Source: Pocillopora verrucosa (Eukaryota; Cnidaria; Anthozoa; Scleractinia; Pocilloporidae). Taken from it: a stretch of DNA of 64,000 bases. The stretch covers positions 124,001-188,000 of the forward strand of contig NC_089324.1 of assembly GCF_036669915.1 (NCBI RefSeq). The letters run 5' to 3'. Position numbers and translations under genes: made by a program. Shown one piece after another: positions 22,591-35,025 of this stretch. A model generated the notes under the pieces. The model worked only from the letters and a program-made list of their open reading frames with translations. It was not told the origin of the DNA and made no database searches. Position 1 is the stretch's first letter; each line of letters begins with the position of its first letter.

Positions 22591-23430
22591 TCAACTTTTC
22601 ACAATTCGGCACTACTTTTCAAGCCGTTAAATCGCTTGCCCGAATAAAGAGAATGTATAAACTCAAATAAATGACCGATGTTGTACACTCTTAGGAAAAT
22701 TCCTCTTGTTGTAGTAGTTCAGGTTCATTATTCACCTTTCCCTTCCCTCCCTAAAAGAGGTCTCACTTGTTGATCATCACTTACATGAGGCCAAGCGAGA
22801 TCCTCTCGATCATGACATCACGTGATTGTTACGATATTTCCGTCTTATTTAGATTAACATCCTTAAAAGGTAAACGGAGAGAGCAATGTGTTGTCTTTTT
22901 AGGGTAGAACACTGATCAAACCAGATGTTCCTGTTATTTACCAACTTTGTCTTCGATGACGCAAATAGCACTAACTGGAAAATGAACGGCTTGAGAAGAA
23001 ATACTCATTGAGCACAAATAGCTTACCGTTTCAAGACAGAAGCTCCAATTCAGTACTGTAACAAGTCTTGATTGTAATTTTGGGTTAAGAACCCAACAGT
23101 TCTTGCAAAACAATGTGTACTGAGACCGGATGTTACCTGTAACAAAAATTAATTGTTTCATTTTTGCATGCTCATAATTGTCATCGGTAAAAAAGTTAGA
23201 CTTACAAAACCGAAATATATTTTCATCAAATGGCGCCGCATTTAAAGTAGGATAACAAATATCCGTCTCTCCTTATCTTTCCTTCGTTGGAAAAAACAAA
23301 ATGAATTTCATTTAAGATTTTGTGATGGACATTCGGAATTCTTATTTTTCACATAACGGTTGGAATTCTGCGCAAGGTTGGTGCGTTAGTAGATTGCCCT
23401 TCGGCTAACTCAGAGGATGTCGGAATTTAA
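22395..23430. repeat. Segmental duplication, copy 2 (partner 17822-18985)
   Basis: Collinear with copy 1 except that the hAT-like MITE is absent. It therefore shows the pre-insertion sequence. Confidence 0.8.
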
Positions 23431-23694
23431 TCTTCAAAGAAGGTAGCTTGAAAGAAATCATCATGTCCAGTGTCGGTTAAAATACCAGTTAATTCGTCGA
23501 ATTTAGTCAATGTTTGGTAGGTCTAAGTGGGCTTAAAAACGTTTAACCGACTTTGCCGTATATGAATTTCTTTCAATTTCTATCGCACATGTCAGAATTC
23601 TCTTCCGCCAAGTCATTTATCACATCATTCATAACAGGACGAGGTTTGGAGCAGTTTTAAAAACCGATGTTCTAATCATGATGGATGTGAATCA

Positions 23695-24213
23695 GGTGTT
23701 TTCACAGACAGTACTTACCACAATCTGTAGCCTTTTCGTCCTTAAAGTTTTTTTTCCAACACACGTCATACGTCAGTCATATCAGGCAGCTAATAAAATG
23801 TGGTTGTCTGTTCCTGTTCGACTGTAGGTTCCATAGTCATTCTCTTCCCCAGGCCCGCTGAACGTAACGGCCAAACGTAAGCGCCAGTGGAAAAGGTCCT
23901 TTAAGTATTATCAATTACTTATTAATTTTGTCCGCTTGTCGTTGGCCGATTTTAAGGTTTTTATTAGACCAAGCGCTGGACAATCTTTTATTTGTGGAGC
24001 CGTCAGTCTAATGTATGCACTGAGCCCCTTTTCATTGACATTTCCCTTGGCGTGGAAACTGCGAGAAACTATCCAACATGAACATGGAAATATTCTCCAC
24101 CATCAGATATGAATTAATTAAAAAGCGATAAGCTTAAGAGCCAAGCGAGGAAAACGAATAAACTCGCTCCAAGGGCAACTGCAGAAGAATCAAGGAAGTA
24201 AATTAATTTGTTT
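23695..24213 (-). repeat. Orphan copy of the TPR-CHAT upstream region
   Basis: Matches 7830-8360, including the putative GTAAGT donor on the minus strand. No TPR-CHAT coding body adjoins it. Confidence 0.65.
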
Positions 24214-26619
24214 GTTTTCATAGTAAGAGGCGATCTCTGTAAGAGCGGTCCAAAGGCATTTCGCATCGGAACAAAGTTTTCCCTCAAATTTTGCCCAATA
24301 AAGTATCTTTGGTAGCTAGTAAATAAAACCATATTAGTTTCTTGAGATCTGTTGGTTAAAACAAAATTTTTTCAGCTCTCAAAAGACAAAGCTGCAAAAG
24401 GCCCTTTTTTGACCTCATGCGACATGGAAAATTTCAAAAGTTGAAAAGCCCGGTCCTCGTATCACACCGCATGCAGCAAAAAAATCTTTTGCATTCTTAA
24501 ACTGTGTGATATATAAGGCGTATAAAGCGCATTTCAATTTTGATATTCGTTTATTCAGAGGTTCGTCATAATTTATTTAAAGACACTCGTTAGTCGACAG
24601 CTTTCTGAAATTGGTCAAAAGTATTCTCTCTTTCTTGGTTGATATTGCTCAAGTCCAGATCAGACCATTGAATACTCCACTTGGTTTCTTCTAATAAGAT
24701 GTTTGGCAGCAGAAAAATATAAATACATCTTGCACCTATCAATTTTTTTCGCTGTGGTGACTTCAAACTATTGGCGATTTTGCTAGCGTGACAGCCGATT
24801 ATGCAAATTAGTTCATTGAGCAAACTCCGACCGTTTTATATAAATAGCTCCATAAATCTCAGATTTTATCCGTTTTAAGTTTAAAAGATAGTAGGAAAGA
24901 GCTTTTGGACCACACCGATTAAAACTTTAAACATTTAAAAGGCCAAAATTTGCAAAATTTTATTATCTCGTGACGAAAGACGTCAACAACAACGTATCGA
25001 ATCCTAAACGTATCCTAATTTGATTAGCGCTCTCGGTCAACATTTAAACGGTAAACTCTTTTTTAAAAATTTGGCTTCTGTTATTTCATATTTGAGTTCT
25101 GACAGCTTACGCTATTCAAAACTGTAAGAACATTTCAAAACCAAACTACAGGATTTTATTTGGTACAACTGGCGATAACAGCACACACTGAAACACACCG
25201 TGACCGGTGACTCTGTCACGTAATTCAATCGTGTAATTATCTTGAATATCACTTCTCGCGTCTTAATAAAGCAGCGAAAACATTGTCTTTTGGCTCAGAA
25301 ATCTAGTCGTCACTTGGCATGAAGAAATTGTCTTAGAACCACGGGTGCCAAGTTACGGTGTGATCCCCGTCAAGGCTCAGTTTATAAAGGAGGAAGGGTT
25401 GCCAAGCTGGTTTTCAGTTGTCGCGCGTCAAGATGAATGGGTACGCGTCTAAACTGGGAATTTTTGAAGCACACTGCGGCGTACTTCGGTTTCACGGGGA
25501 AGGTTAAGTTTGAAGTGAATTGAAATGAAACTACAGTATATGTGCTTGGATTCTGCGTTGGACTTGTGGCCGCCCGGCCATTTTGAGCTCGTATTTTTCG
25601 CTTCTCGGATCGGGCGTTCGGAAATGGAGTGTGCAGCCTTGGGCTTTTCTTATGTACGTAATAAACCTAGAAATAGATAACTCGCCAAAATGGGGTTCTT
25701 TTCAACATAGTAAGTGGTCAGACAGCAAGCAATACACTGTGGAAGTAAGGTGAGGTATTTTTATTGAGAATTTGACCGCACTTTTTATTCCTAACAGCGG
25801 TTGGAAATATTCCCATACAAACTCTTGTAATTTCGCCATGACTCTTATTTTGCAAGATGATCATCTCACAGCTGGAGCTTGGGCTGCCAGTGATTATACA
25901 TCACTTTGTGACACTAGATTCATCAATGTTTTTATTAACTTCAACTTTGTCAGAAATATCTTATTTGTGCAGCGGTATATTTATATAGCCAAGGCCATAA
26001 CAGATCAAGGCAATAAAAAGGGCAGAAGGTTATTCCATGCTTAGTGCAATCCCAGACCAGACAGGGCCATGCTTGTGATGCAAGTGAAATTTTACTTGAA
26101 ACAGATATCTTTCTCATCGAAATTACTTGCACAAATTAAATAGAACTCCTTAATTTTGCCATTTTGCAGGATTCACTCTTTGTGAACATTTAATTCCTAT
26201 CACTTTACTCTGCGGCTGGCTTTAATCACTGCATGGCTTCTCCCATAGATCAGTCGTGGAAATTTCAATTGTTAAGTAAAAACCATTCATAAGAAATGTG
26301 GTACAAAACCTGATTTGCTTCACTGTGGATCCTTTGATTGAGGATGTACAAATCTTGTTAGTTCAGTGGGTAAATAGCCAACTATCTCATAGTCTGAGGA
26401 AAACATTATGGGGTTTGTCAGGTTCAGCCTTAACATTAGCAAAGATGTGTTTATTATGTTCATAGTGATACTCATAGGCTACCTGTAATGCTTTCTGGTA
26501 TTTTTCAGAATAGCAAGTTCCCATAACTTTAAAAGGTAGACAATGTGTGATGTCCTCCATTGATTCGTACAGATCTGAGTTGGAAACTTCACCACAATTT
26601 AAGTCATCATGAGTGCATT
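24214..26619. other. Intergenic, nothing recognisable
   Basis: AT-rich sequence. The longest open stretches (near 24590, 25772 and 25950) show no family motifs, codon bias or splice context. Confidence 0.4.
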
Positions 26620-26945
26620 ATAACGAGCCAACTCATCAATTTGTTATGTATCCAAGATTCACCTACACAGTGGGGTACTTCGATAACAACAAAATCAGTT
26701 AACCTAAAGTTTTAGCAAACTTGAGCTACACATCTTGTGCGTATAAATCGTATAAATAACTGAAAGGCACAAGAAAGGGAAATTTTAACTTGAAATTGTC
26801 AAAAATTGTGTAAACCCGAAATAGGTCTTTTCAGACAGCCCACTTCTTTTGTGTTCTTTGTTTTCTATGGATAAGCGTCTGGCTCATTCAGAGTCGAGGT
26901 AGATAATAGTTTCAGTGGAAACTCTGTGGGAGAAAATGTCTCTTA
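26620..26945 (-). repeat. Interspersed repeat, inverse copy
   Basis: Reverse complement of the repeat at 54897-55225 (CTTTCTTGTGCCTTTCAG, AAACTTTAGGTT, TGAATCTTGGAT) and, at its right end, of 4620-4800. Confidence 0.7.
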
Positions 26946-27848
26946 AATTGAGCAACGTAAAATCGCCCGAAAATTTCAGGTCCCACAACTTCCAGATGCT
27001 GATTGGGCATCATGACCAGCTGAACCACAAAAACATAAGTTGGAATAGTGGCAAATTTTAGAGGGTTCTTTGTCTCAGTACAGGAATCTGATCCCAGTTA
27101 GATGAAGTGCAAAAATCCTATTATTATTTAATTAACAAATAGTTGATAAAAATTTGCATATTATGTGCCTTTTGAGTTTCCTCATGGTTTATTCCAAGAT
27201 CACACATTTTAACTGCCATTTTGAAATTTTCCACTGTTAACATTGAAAGTACCTGAAAATAGCTATGAATGCTGTTACTTTTCCAGGTGTCTGAGGAGCA
27301 CATCATTTCTTCAGCTGAAGAATGTCAACCACCTTACTATGAGCATATTGAGGAGAATGAGTACTTATTTAACAGGTGGGTTTTATGTTTAATTACTATT
27401 AGCAGTGTTTAACTATTTCATAGTGTAAAATAGTTGAGTTTTCTACCCTTCAAACAACTTGTTACTGTTACCAGGGCAACACGTTTTTCATTTCATGTTT
27501 CAGAAAGAAGAAAGTAAACAAGGAAGTGCGCAGAATGCAGTGCGATTGTACCTTAGATCCTGGTCAGATAATGGCTGTGACACAGACTTCATTATATGCT
27601 GAATATGGTTATGTGCATTTTACAGTACGTGAACTTAGCAACCCACTGTTGAGGTCTTCTTAATCATATTTTTTTAGATAAGCTGAGCATGACCTGCCCT
27701 ATGCCCTTTTATGGTATAAAACAAATAGATTCTTCAAATAAATTCCACATTTATATTGAGGTACAAACATCAGTGACACACTCAACTGTGCCTTGTGTAC
27801 TATTTTTTTTGTTCTTATACAACATTTCAACATCATCTGTGGTCTCCT

Positions 27849-27985
27849 GGATCAATGTCAGTATCTGAACAACTGCACACCTACTCCTCCCCTAATTCAA
27901 CCACAGTCAACTGATAACAAGTTAGGATTAATGTTGGGTTAGGAGAGGGGTAGGTGCTCAGTTGATCAGATACTGACATTGATCC
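27849..27985. mobile_element. hAT-like MITE, same family as 18586
   Basis: GGATCAATGTCAG at the left and CTGACATTGATCC at the right, exactly 137 bp. It lies in a pseudogene intron. No clear target duplication is visible. Confidence 0.8.
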
Positions 27986-28342
27986 AATTTTTTACTGAAC
28001 AGATACATGGAAACAGGAATTTTTTGTTGTTTAACATATAGCAATATTTTTTAACAGATGATCCATGTTCTAGTGGTTGTGGCAAGGACTGTCTGAACAG
28101 ATTGTTGATGATAGAATGGTTGGTATCTTTTCCTCTCTTGCTGGTTAATTTTGCCAAAAGTCTTCCTTCTCACATCGTCATCGTCGATCACATTGATCTC
28201 CAAATAGTAACAGCACAAGTGCTTGTGGAGAGATGTGAAACAGGTTAGTGAAACTATCATTACAACATTAAGATAGATGTTAGTGAAATGGTAAGGGTTA
28301 GCTGTTGAAGCAACTGCCTCTTTAACAAAGATAATGGGTATT

Positions 28343-28544
28343 TTAACCCTTTAACTCCCAAGATCTGATTGTTCATTCTCTCCTCTAGCTGCTACACATT
28401 CATTTTAAAGTAGTGAAGAGAATTTGGTGTTTGATCAATTTAACAAGTTCTACCTGATAAGTTTGAGTTTTCTCCTTACCTGTTTCTGGATGATATATGG
28501 ATATTACAGGGAGAAGTTTCATCTTAATCACTTCTGGGAGTTAA
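28343..28544. repeat. TTAA MITE (subfamily I, reverse orientation)
   Basis: TTAACCCTTTAACTCCCAAG at the left, CTTCTGGGAGTTAA at the right. The interior is the reverse complement of 29488-29699. Confidence 0.75.
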
Positions 28545-29487
28545 ATATGCTTTCATGAGAGATGATACTTATATGCTGATATCAGCCATGAGAGGATTTC
28601 AAATTTATGTACATGTACAGCACTTTTTGCAAGGCTGCAAAGTGAAAGTTGAAGTGTTTAAAACAGAGAAGAAAGGCTTGGAATGGAGAACTCTTGAAGA
28701 TCTGGAATTGTAAGTTTATATTTTTTACTTTTATCTTCAGGAAAGAAATGCCTTATTGGTACTTAATTTTGCAGGTCAGTAATTTTGTGTTTTCACCTTC
28801 CTTTTTTTTTTTTTTTTGGACCAATCACAGAGCAGAGTATAGCAAAAAACAAAACAATCCCCAATACTTTTGTCACTCAATTAAAAATTGTAACTGTTGT
28901 CCAGGGATCAGTTTGGTATGGAGAACTGTGGAGAAGTCATGAACTATAAAGATTTCCAGGAAAGAGCATAGCATTATGATAGAGAAAACAGAAGACACTA
29001 TTACTTCATGACATTGAAAGCTGATGAGGTAAGGAGTGGAAATCTTAACCTTTTCCTAAGTAGAGACAATAACAGCACTGCTGTGATGAGTGCTGATAAA
29101 TTCTTTGGTCATTTTAAGGCTTTTCAAACCCAGAATTGATCAGTAGATCACTATACCGAACAGTTATGACATCTTAGTAAAAGTGAGCAGGATTTCAAGA
29201 AGGGCTGGTGGTCTGTTAACCTAGTAGGCCACTTCATATGATTTTGCTCCTTTTGCTGAATGAAATGACAATGATTGGTTTCACTGAAATAACCTGATTA
29301 TTACTTCAAAGTGCACAAATGCATTCTCTGAGACCCAAGTTTTAGCATTTTTATGGAGGGAGGGGTGGGAGGAGGGTTGGTGTACCCCTAGATCCCTTCA
29401 AGTGATTGTGCACATGTCAGGAGGTATCCCTTCTCTCCTTAGTCCCTCCTCCTTGCTGCCTTCTGTGATTCGTATCTAAAATCCTGC

Positions 29488-29699
29488 TTAACCCTTTAAC
29501 TCCCAGAAGTGATTGACAAGAAACTTCTCCCTATTATATCCACACATTATTCAGCAAACAGGTAATGAGAATACACAAACTTATCAGGGAGAAGCTGCTA
29601 TCTTGATCTAGCACCAAGTTCTCATAACCAATTTACAAGGAGATGTGAAGCAGCTACAGGGGAGAATTAACAATCAGATCTTGGGAGTTACAGGGTTAA
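29488..29699. repeat. TTAA MITE (subfamily I)
   Basis: TTAA, then CCCTTTAACTCCCAGAAG; ends CTTGGGAGTTACAGGG, then TTAA. The terminal CCC/GGG and TTAA flanks fit piggyBac-like target use. Confidence 0.78.
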
Positions 29700-30478
29700 C
29701 CGTAATTCAATTGTCAACTGTGTGGACAAAGAACATATTTAAATGGCATGTACTCCAGTCAGTTCAATGCTATGATCTCCAGCCTGTTATCATTTTCAAA
29801 TTCTTTATCAACTGAGTTACAAGGAACTCCATAGTCAGCCCAGTTGTTTACTAGATTTATATGTGACTTACATCTAGCTTTGAGCCTGAGTAAGTGATGT
29901 TGAAATTATCCATCGTGGGAAACTAAATTTTGATATATGCTTATTCCTTGAATCAGATGTCCATCCCTCAGGCCTTAAGCACCCATCTTAAAAGAAGGAC
30001 CTCCCCCCTCCTTCCTCACTTTCCTAAATAACAGGGACACAAGGAAAACCTGTTTCTATTGCTTCAACCAAAGGGCAATCAGTACAGGAGAGTAATCAGC
30101 ACCCCCCTTAATTCAGTGCCCTCCTTCCAATAAGAACCCATCTTTCTAAATATTATACGTAATACAGTACATGTAGGTGGACTAATCATTATAGTTCATG
30201 GTTTTGTTACTTAATGAGTTATAGCTTCTTTAAAATTCCTTCTTTGTTCAGCTAATTGATGCCACCTACAAGGGGAACTTGTCTCAGTTTATCAACCACA
30301 GCTGTGACTCAAACCGTGAAACTCAAAAGGTAGTTTAATAAATTGTTCAGTCCATTTTTACCAGTTTATATTATGATCAATAATGCCAGCTTTTCACTTC
30401 TTTTTCCAGGGGTAATCTATAGTAGATTGATTGACAGGAAACTGAAAGAAAACACATCTACAGCTGTACTTAAATCCT

Positions 30479-30682
30479 TTAACCCTTAAGAGTGACTAGC
30501 ATCCAATTTCTCCCCACAATATTACCCCTGAATCAAACCTGTAGGTCAGGAGAATAAAGGAAATGATCAGTAACTGAAGAAGTTCTTGATTGCTTAACAA
30601 ATTCTCCTTATCAGCCCCTTAGGAATTGTTTAGAGAGCAGCATGGAGAGTGTGCATACTGATGTTCGGGTGTAAAGGGTTAA
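30479..30682. repeat. TTAA MITE (subfamily II)
   Basis: TTAA then CCCTTAAGAGTGACTAGC; ends GGGTGTAAAGGG then TTAA. Best-preserved example of this subfamily in the window. Confidence 0.75.
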
Positions 30683-31114
30683 GATAAGAACTGAGTGGGT
30701 TTTGTTCTTTTGCTTCTCATAGTGGACTGTCCATGGCTTGTTGAGGATTGGATTTTTTACTCAGAGACCTATCCCAGCTGGTGCACAGCTCACGTTTGAT
30801 TACAAACTGCAGTATTATGGGTAGGTGGGCAATGTACATGCTACTGTCAAAGCTTCATGTCTGTAGGTGACACTAAACTGAGAGATTTTAAAATTTAAGG
30901 AACTTTACAGCAGTCACACAGAAAGATGATCCCTTCTGAACTTGGGAGGAGAGGCTTACAAAAAATTCATAGTAAGTTATAATTTTTGTCATTAATCAGG
31001 AAAGTTGCTCAGATTTGCCATAATGTGAAGCACCAAATTGTCGTGGATTTATTGGAGGAGACAAGCAAACACCTCTGAAGAACACAGTGGAAAGAATAAG
31101 TATGCAAAAAGATT

Positions 31115-31470
31115 TTTAATTACAACCCTGAGAGTGACCAGGATTTACTTTCTCCCTGTGATATCCCCCCTGAGTCACACATTAACCCGTTAACTCCCAG
31201 AAGTATTGAACATATAACTTCTCCCTTTAATATTCATACACTATCCAATAAACCAATAATGAGAATACTCAAACTTATCAGGTTTAAGTTTTTATCTCGA
31301 TCTAACATCAAATTCTTGTAACTAATTTACAAGGAAATGTGTAGCAGCTAGAGGGGGGAATTAACAATCAGATCTTTTAAACAAACTCTCCTTGTCAGCA
31401 CCTTATGAAATGTATAGAGAACAGTACAGAGAATCTGCATACTGATACTAGACTGTATTGGTATAAGGTC
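31115..31470. repeat. Nested TTAA MITEs
   Basis: A subfamily II element (CCCTGAGAGTGACCAGG ... AACTCTCCTTGTCAGC) is interrupted by a subfamily I element from TTAA at 31182 to about 31381 (TTAACCCGTTAACTCCCAG ... CAGATCTT). The inner copy has lost its right terminus. Confidence 0.65.
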
Positions 31471-31774
31471 ACACAATTAAGGTGTAACTCATGCTTTTCT
31501 TTTCTTTCTCTATGTAAGCAACCCCACCTATCACAAGCTCACCAAGGAGGAGATGTAAAAAGCAAACAAGGAATTTGTCAAATGAATTTGATGAAATGAA
31601 TTTTGTATTTTGCAAAAATCAATGGAAAACACGAAAACAATAATAATTCTTGTAAAATAAGCGAGAACAAATTGGAACGTTCATAGAAATTTGTACAGGG
31701 AAACAAAGAGAGGGAAAAGGAAACCGAGAGAATTTTCAAACACAAAGTTTATTCAAGTACAGGTATGCTGTTGA

Positions 31775-31831
31775 TTTTCTATTATGTTTTGAATTTTCTA
31801 TTCTGTTTTGAGTTTTCTATTCTGTTTTGAG
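31775..31831. repeat. Three tandem 19-bp repeats
   Basis: TTTTCTATTCTGTTTTGAG three times (first unit with two changes). Simple tandem repeat in a pseudogene intron. Confidence 0.85.
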
Positions 31832-32418
31832 TTTTATCCGAAAGGTTATACGTTTTTAAAACACCGTGAGTTACTAACTGGTGTGGTTGTTTGTAACTCG
31901 TGCGAACGCGACTGAACAAGCTAGAGCTTTACTTCAGACCCCTTGAGCCAGAGTCTAACGCGCTAAAACTGGGGCATTTTTTGCCTTGTTTTTGTTTGTA
32001 GGAAGTTTACCGAATACCGAAGAAAACTGCAACTTCAGTAAGTATTATTAAAGTGACACTCGAAACAGTGGGCATTTTTCCTCTCCGTTTTTATTTATTT
32101 ATTTATTTTGTATTTTGTCTTCGTTTTAGCTTTTGTTTTAAAGCCGATCGTTGATGCAAAAGGAGAGGGCGAAACTCTCTTGTTGAAAAAAAAGAGAGTC
32201 TATTCTTAGTTAAATGGTGAAACAGAGAATTAACTCTGAAGTGTAAATTAAAGTGCTATTTAAACCCATGAATAACCCACAGGGCGTTAGCCCTAATAAA
32301 GGGAAACGGGGGAACACACGAGGCAAAGAAAAAATCTTTTGACCTCGGTGGGAATCGAACCCTTACTTTCTCTTCGCCGCGATTCACCATCCTAAATCGT
32401 CCCCGACTTTCTCTGTGC

Positions 32419-32491
32419 GACCTCGTAGCTCAGTCGGCAGAGTAACGGTAGATCTAATCCGGAGGTCGTGGGTTCGATTCCCACCGAGGTC
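32419..32491 (+). tRNA. tRNA-like sequence, probably tRNA-derived and not functional (copy 1)
   Basis: A 7-bp acceptor stem (GACCTCG/CGAGGTC), A-box TAGCTCAGTCGG, T arm GTGGG-TTCGATT-CCCAC and B-box GGTTCGATTCC are all good. The anticodon arm does not fold to a regular 5-bp stem with U33, so no isotype can be read. The strong internal promoter boxes with a broken anticodon arm suggest a SINE head. Confidence 0.5.
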
Positions 32492-32716
32492 AAAAGATTT
32501 TTTCTTTGCCTCGTGTGGTCCCCTGTTTCCCTTTATTAGGGCTAACGCCCTGTGGGTTATTCATGGGTTTAAATAGCACTTTAATTTACACTTCAGAGTT
32601 AATTCTCTGTTTCACCATTTGTGTTCCCAGTGCTACGCGGCACAACATTCATATGTACCCTTACTTTCTCTTCGCCGCGATTCACCATCCTAAATCGTCC
32701 CCGACTTTCTCTGTGC

Positions 32717-32789
32717 GACCTCGTAGCTCAGTCGGCAGAGTAACGGTAGATCTAATCCGGAGGTCGTGGGTTCGATTCCCACCGAGGTC
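32717..32789 (+). tRNA. tRNA-like sequence (copy 2)
   Basis: Identical to copy 1 by eye, 298 bases downstream, created by the local tandem duplication. Same irregular anticodon arm. Confidence 0.5.
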
Positions 32790-33589
32790 AAAAGATTTTT
32801 TCTTTGCCTCGTGTGGTCCCCTGTTTCCCTTTATTAGGGCTAACGCCCTGTGGGTTATTCATGGGTTTAAATAGCACTTTAATTTACACTTCAGAGTTAA
32901 TTCTCTGTTTCACCATTTGTGTTCCCAGTGCTACGCGGCACAACATTCATATGTACCCTTCTATTCTTAGTTAGCCAGATTGTTGGTATCGCATTCCATT
33001 TTGCTGCTTTTAACTTTTGCTATTTGGTAGATGGTCTTAAATGTTGTTGTTGTTTGTTTGACATTCAATTGCATGATCGTCTGACTCTCTTTGTTCAGGC
33101 CAAGCAAGACCGTGTTGCCGAGTTGTTAGTCGCAGCTAGCCCAGCAGGTAGGTAAATTCTATTTTACATGATCGTGTTTATTGCTTGATTGATCAGTTTT
33201 TTGACCATGAAACTCTAATATAGTTACGCATTTTCATCAGAGGGTGAGTTTTGTGTAAAACATGTGTGTGACAAAGTTTTTTTTCAGATTTTATTTGTTG
33301 TTTCACAGGGGCGGGAGAAAGAAAGAACTTAACTTCCCATGAGGATCATCACAATTTGGAAAAACTGATTGTTAAAAAGTGATTGATTTGATTTTGTTTT
33401 TCAGGAAGTGGTGACGGTGATCATGCAAGGTGAGACAACAAATTGAATAAGAGATTGAAAAAAAGAACAGGTTTGAAGAATTTCTACGTTCAGAAGATGA
33501 ATTTTTATACCGTCTGGGCTTGGAAATTAAGGGTTACCATTGATAGAGCGTTTTCCGATTGAGTGCCTTAAAACAAAACCAAAGTACTT

Positions 33590-33815
33590 ATTATGGAAAG
33601 AAGAATGGAAAATACCCTGAAGAGCCAATGAGAACTCGAAGTAAAAACAAGCAAACCGCCCAAAGGGCAGGAAAATGCGGGCGACCAAGTCGTGATTGAT
33701 TTTAGTTTTGCATCTGATTGGTCGAGAGAGTGACGCGAGTTTTTTCGGACCAATCATAGAGCAGAGTAGAGTAAAACCAGCACAAACCCAGATTACTTTG
33801 GAAACTCAATTAAAA
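33590..33815. repeat. Interspersed CCAAT-type repeat (copy 2)
   Basis: AAGTCGTGATTG, ATCTGATTGGTCGAGAG and GGACCAATCATAGAGCAGAG parallel 2085-2310. It lies in the intron before the long SETD2 pseudogene exon. Confidence 0.6.
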
Positions 33816-35025
33816 GTTATTCTATTAATGGTCTTTGAATCTCTGATCTGATCTATGATTGTATTTCTGTAGGACTCCTATTGAGAACATCGGTTCTCCA
33901 GGAAAATCAGATGCCATCATGAAGAGTTTACAGGACTCCCCCAAGCCGCTCTATCCATCTGAATCCAGAACTCCACCCGTTTCTCAGGGATTCTCTACCT
34001 GTAGTGAAGACACTGAGATGCCGCAAGACTCTTCGAGTGCTTTTCCTCCGTCAAAAACTGGTGACTTCAGTGCTTTGGAATTCGGAGAAGACGTGGCTAC
34101 CCAAGCGGATTCAACTCCTGATAAAGGAGAAGGAACTCATTCAAGTTCACGGGTGTCGGATTCTGATGAAGTTACTCAGAAACAAGATTCGAAATCACAG
34201 AACATGATGCAGACATTCGGTTATCAACAGCGCATAAGCATCGGTGTGGAGCATGGGATGGGCTCTTTCCAACATAAACCCGGCTGCAGCAAAAAGAAAA
34301 AGAAAAAATGGAATCAATTGCAGAACTTATTCTAGCAACAGGGAAGAAATCCTCAAGGATTGGTAGATAAAAACGCTGGGAACTTTAACGTGAATCCTCA
34401 AACAAACTTAAGATCTCAGCAAGGTACGGCAACCCAGTGGAGAGGTCAGTCGCAAAATCCCCCTGCGACTTTCTAAATGGGAAACCAATTCTTCTGCAGA
34501 AGCGGACCAGCAGTTGGACATGATCAAGGACCACGGCCACAAAGTATAGTTTCAGGAAGTTTTGTGGGAAATTTCTCTCAACATCCTCCACCACTACCAA
34601 ACTTTAATGTACCTCCTCCTAATATGTCACCTATGGAATTTTTTCGCAAAGTTCCACCACCTAATATCCGTCCGCAGACTCATCCAATGATACCTCAGCA
34701 GCTACAGCCAAATCCGCTTATACCGCCACCGCAGCAAGTACCTCCTCCACCCCTTCAGAATAGTCAATCACAGTTCTTTCCACCTAGTCAACCTACCCCC
34801 TCTTACACTCGGCTTCCTCCTCTGCCACCTTTTCAAGCCAATGTTACGACTCCACCACTAACACAGTTTTCACACTCCAACCCTAATCCTATTCAACAGC
34901 AATTTCCTCAAAGCATCCAGGCTGCTTTTCCGCCACAGCAGAATCAGTTTCAGTTTAATACACCCCCTCCAAACCTCAACATCGCGGCCGCTCAACAGGG
35001 GAATTAAGCCGGAAATATACCATGG

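Larger units (their letters stand above)
32212..32955. repeat. tRNA-containing foldback element with 298-bp tandem duplication
   Basis: Left arm 32212-32362 is the inverse complement of right arm 32471-32620 (AAATGGTGAAACAGAG to CTCTGTTTCACCATTT). The tRNA-like core's 3' half forms part of the arms. The segment starting at 32360 repeats at 32658 (period 298), giving a second right arm at 32769-32918. Confidence 0.8.

Noticed and set aside
25772-26044. 90-codon open stretch as a gene
   Set aside because: No motif, start context or splice evidence; composition like the surrounding AT-rich spacer.
32419-32789. Two functional tRNA genes
   Set aside because: The anticodon arm does not fold regularly and the units sit inside a foldback repeat; listed as tRNA-like only.
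32506-33155. Small proteins encoded across the tRNA foldback
   Set aside because: Both open stretches run through duplicated repeat sequence and tRNA-like DNA. A possible short SETD2 exon near 33099-33146 is the only plausible coding part and is too short to assert.
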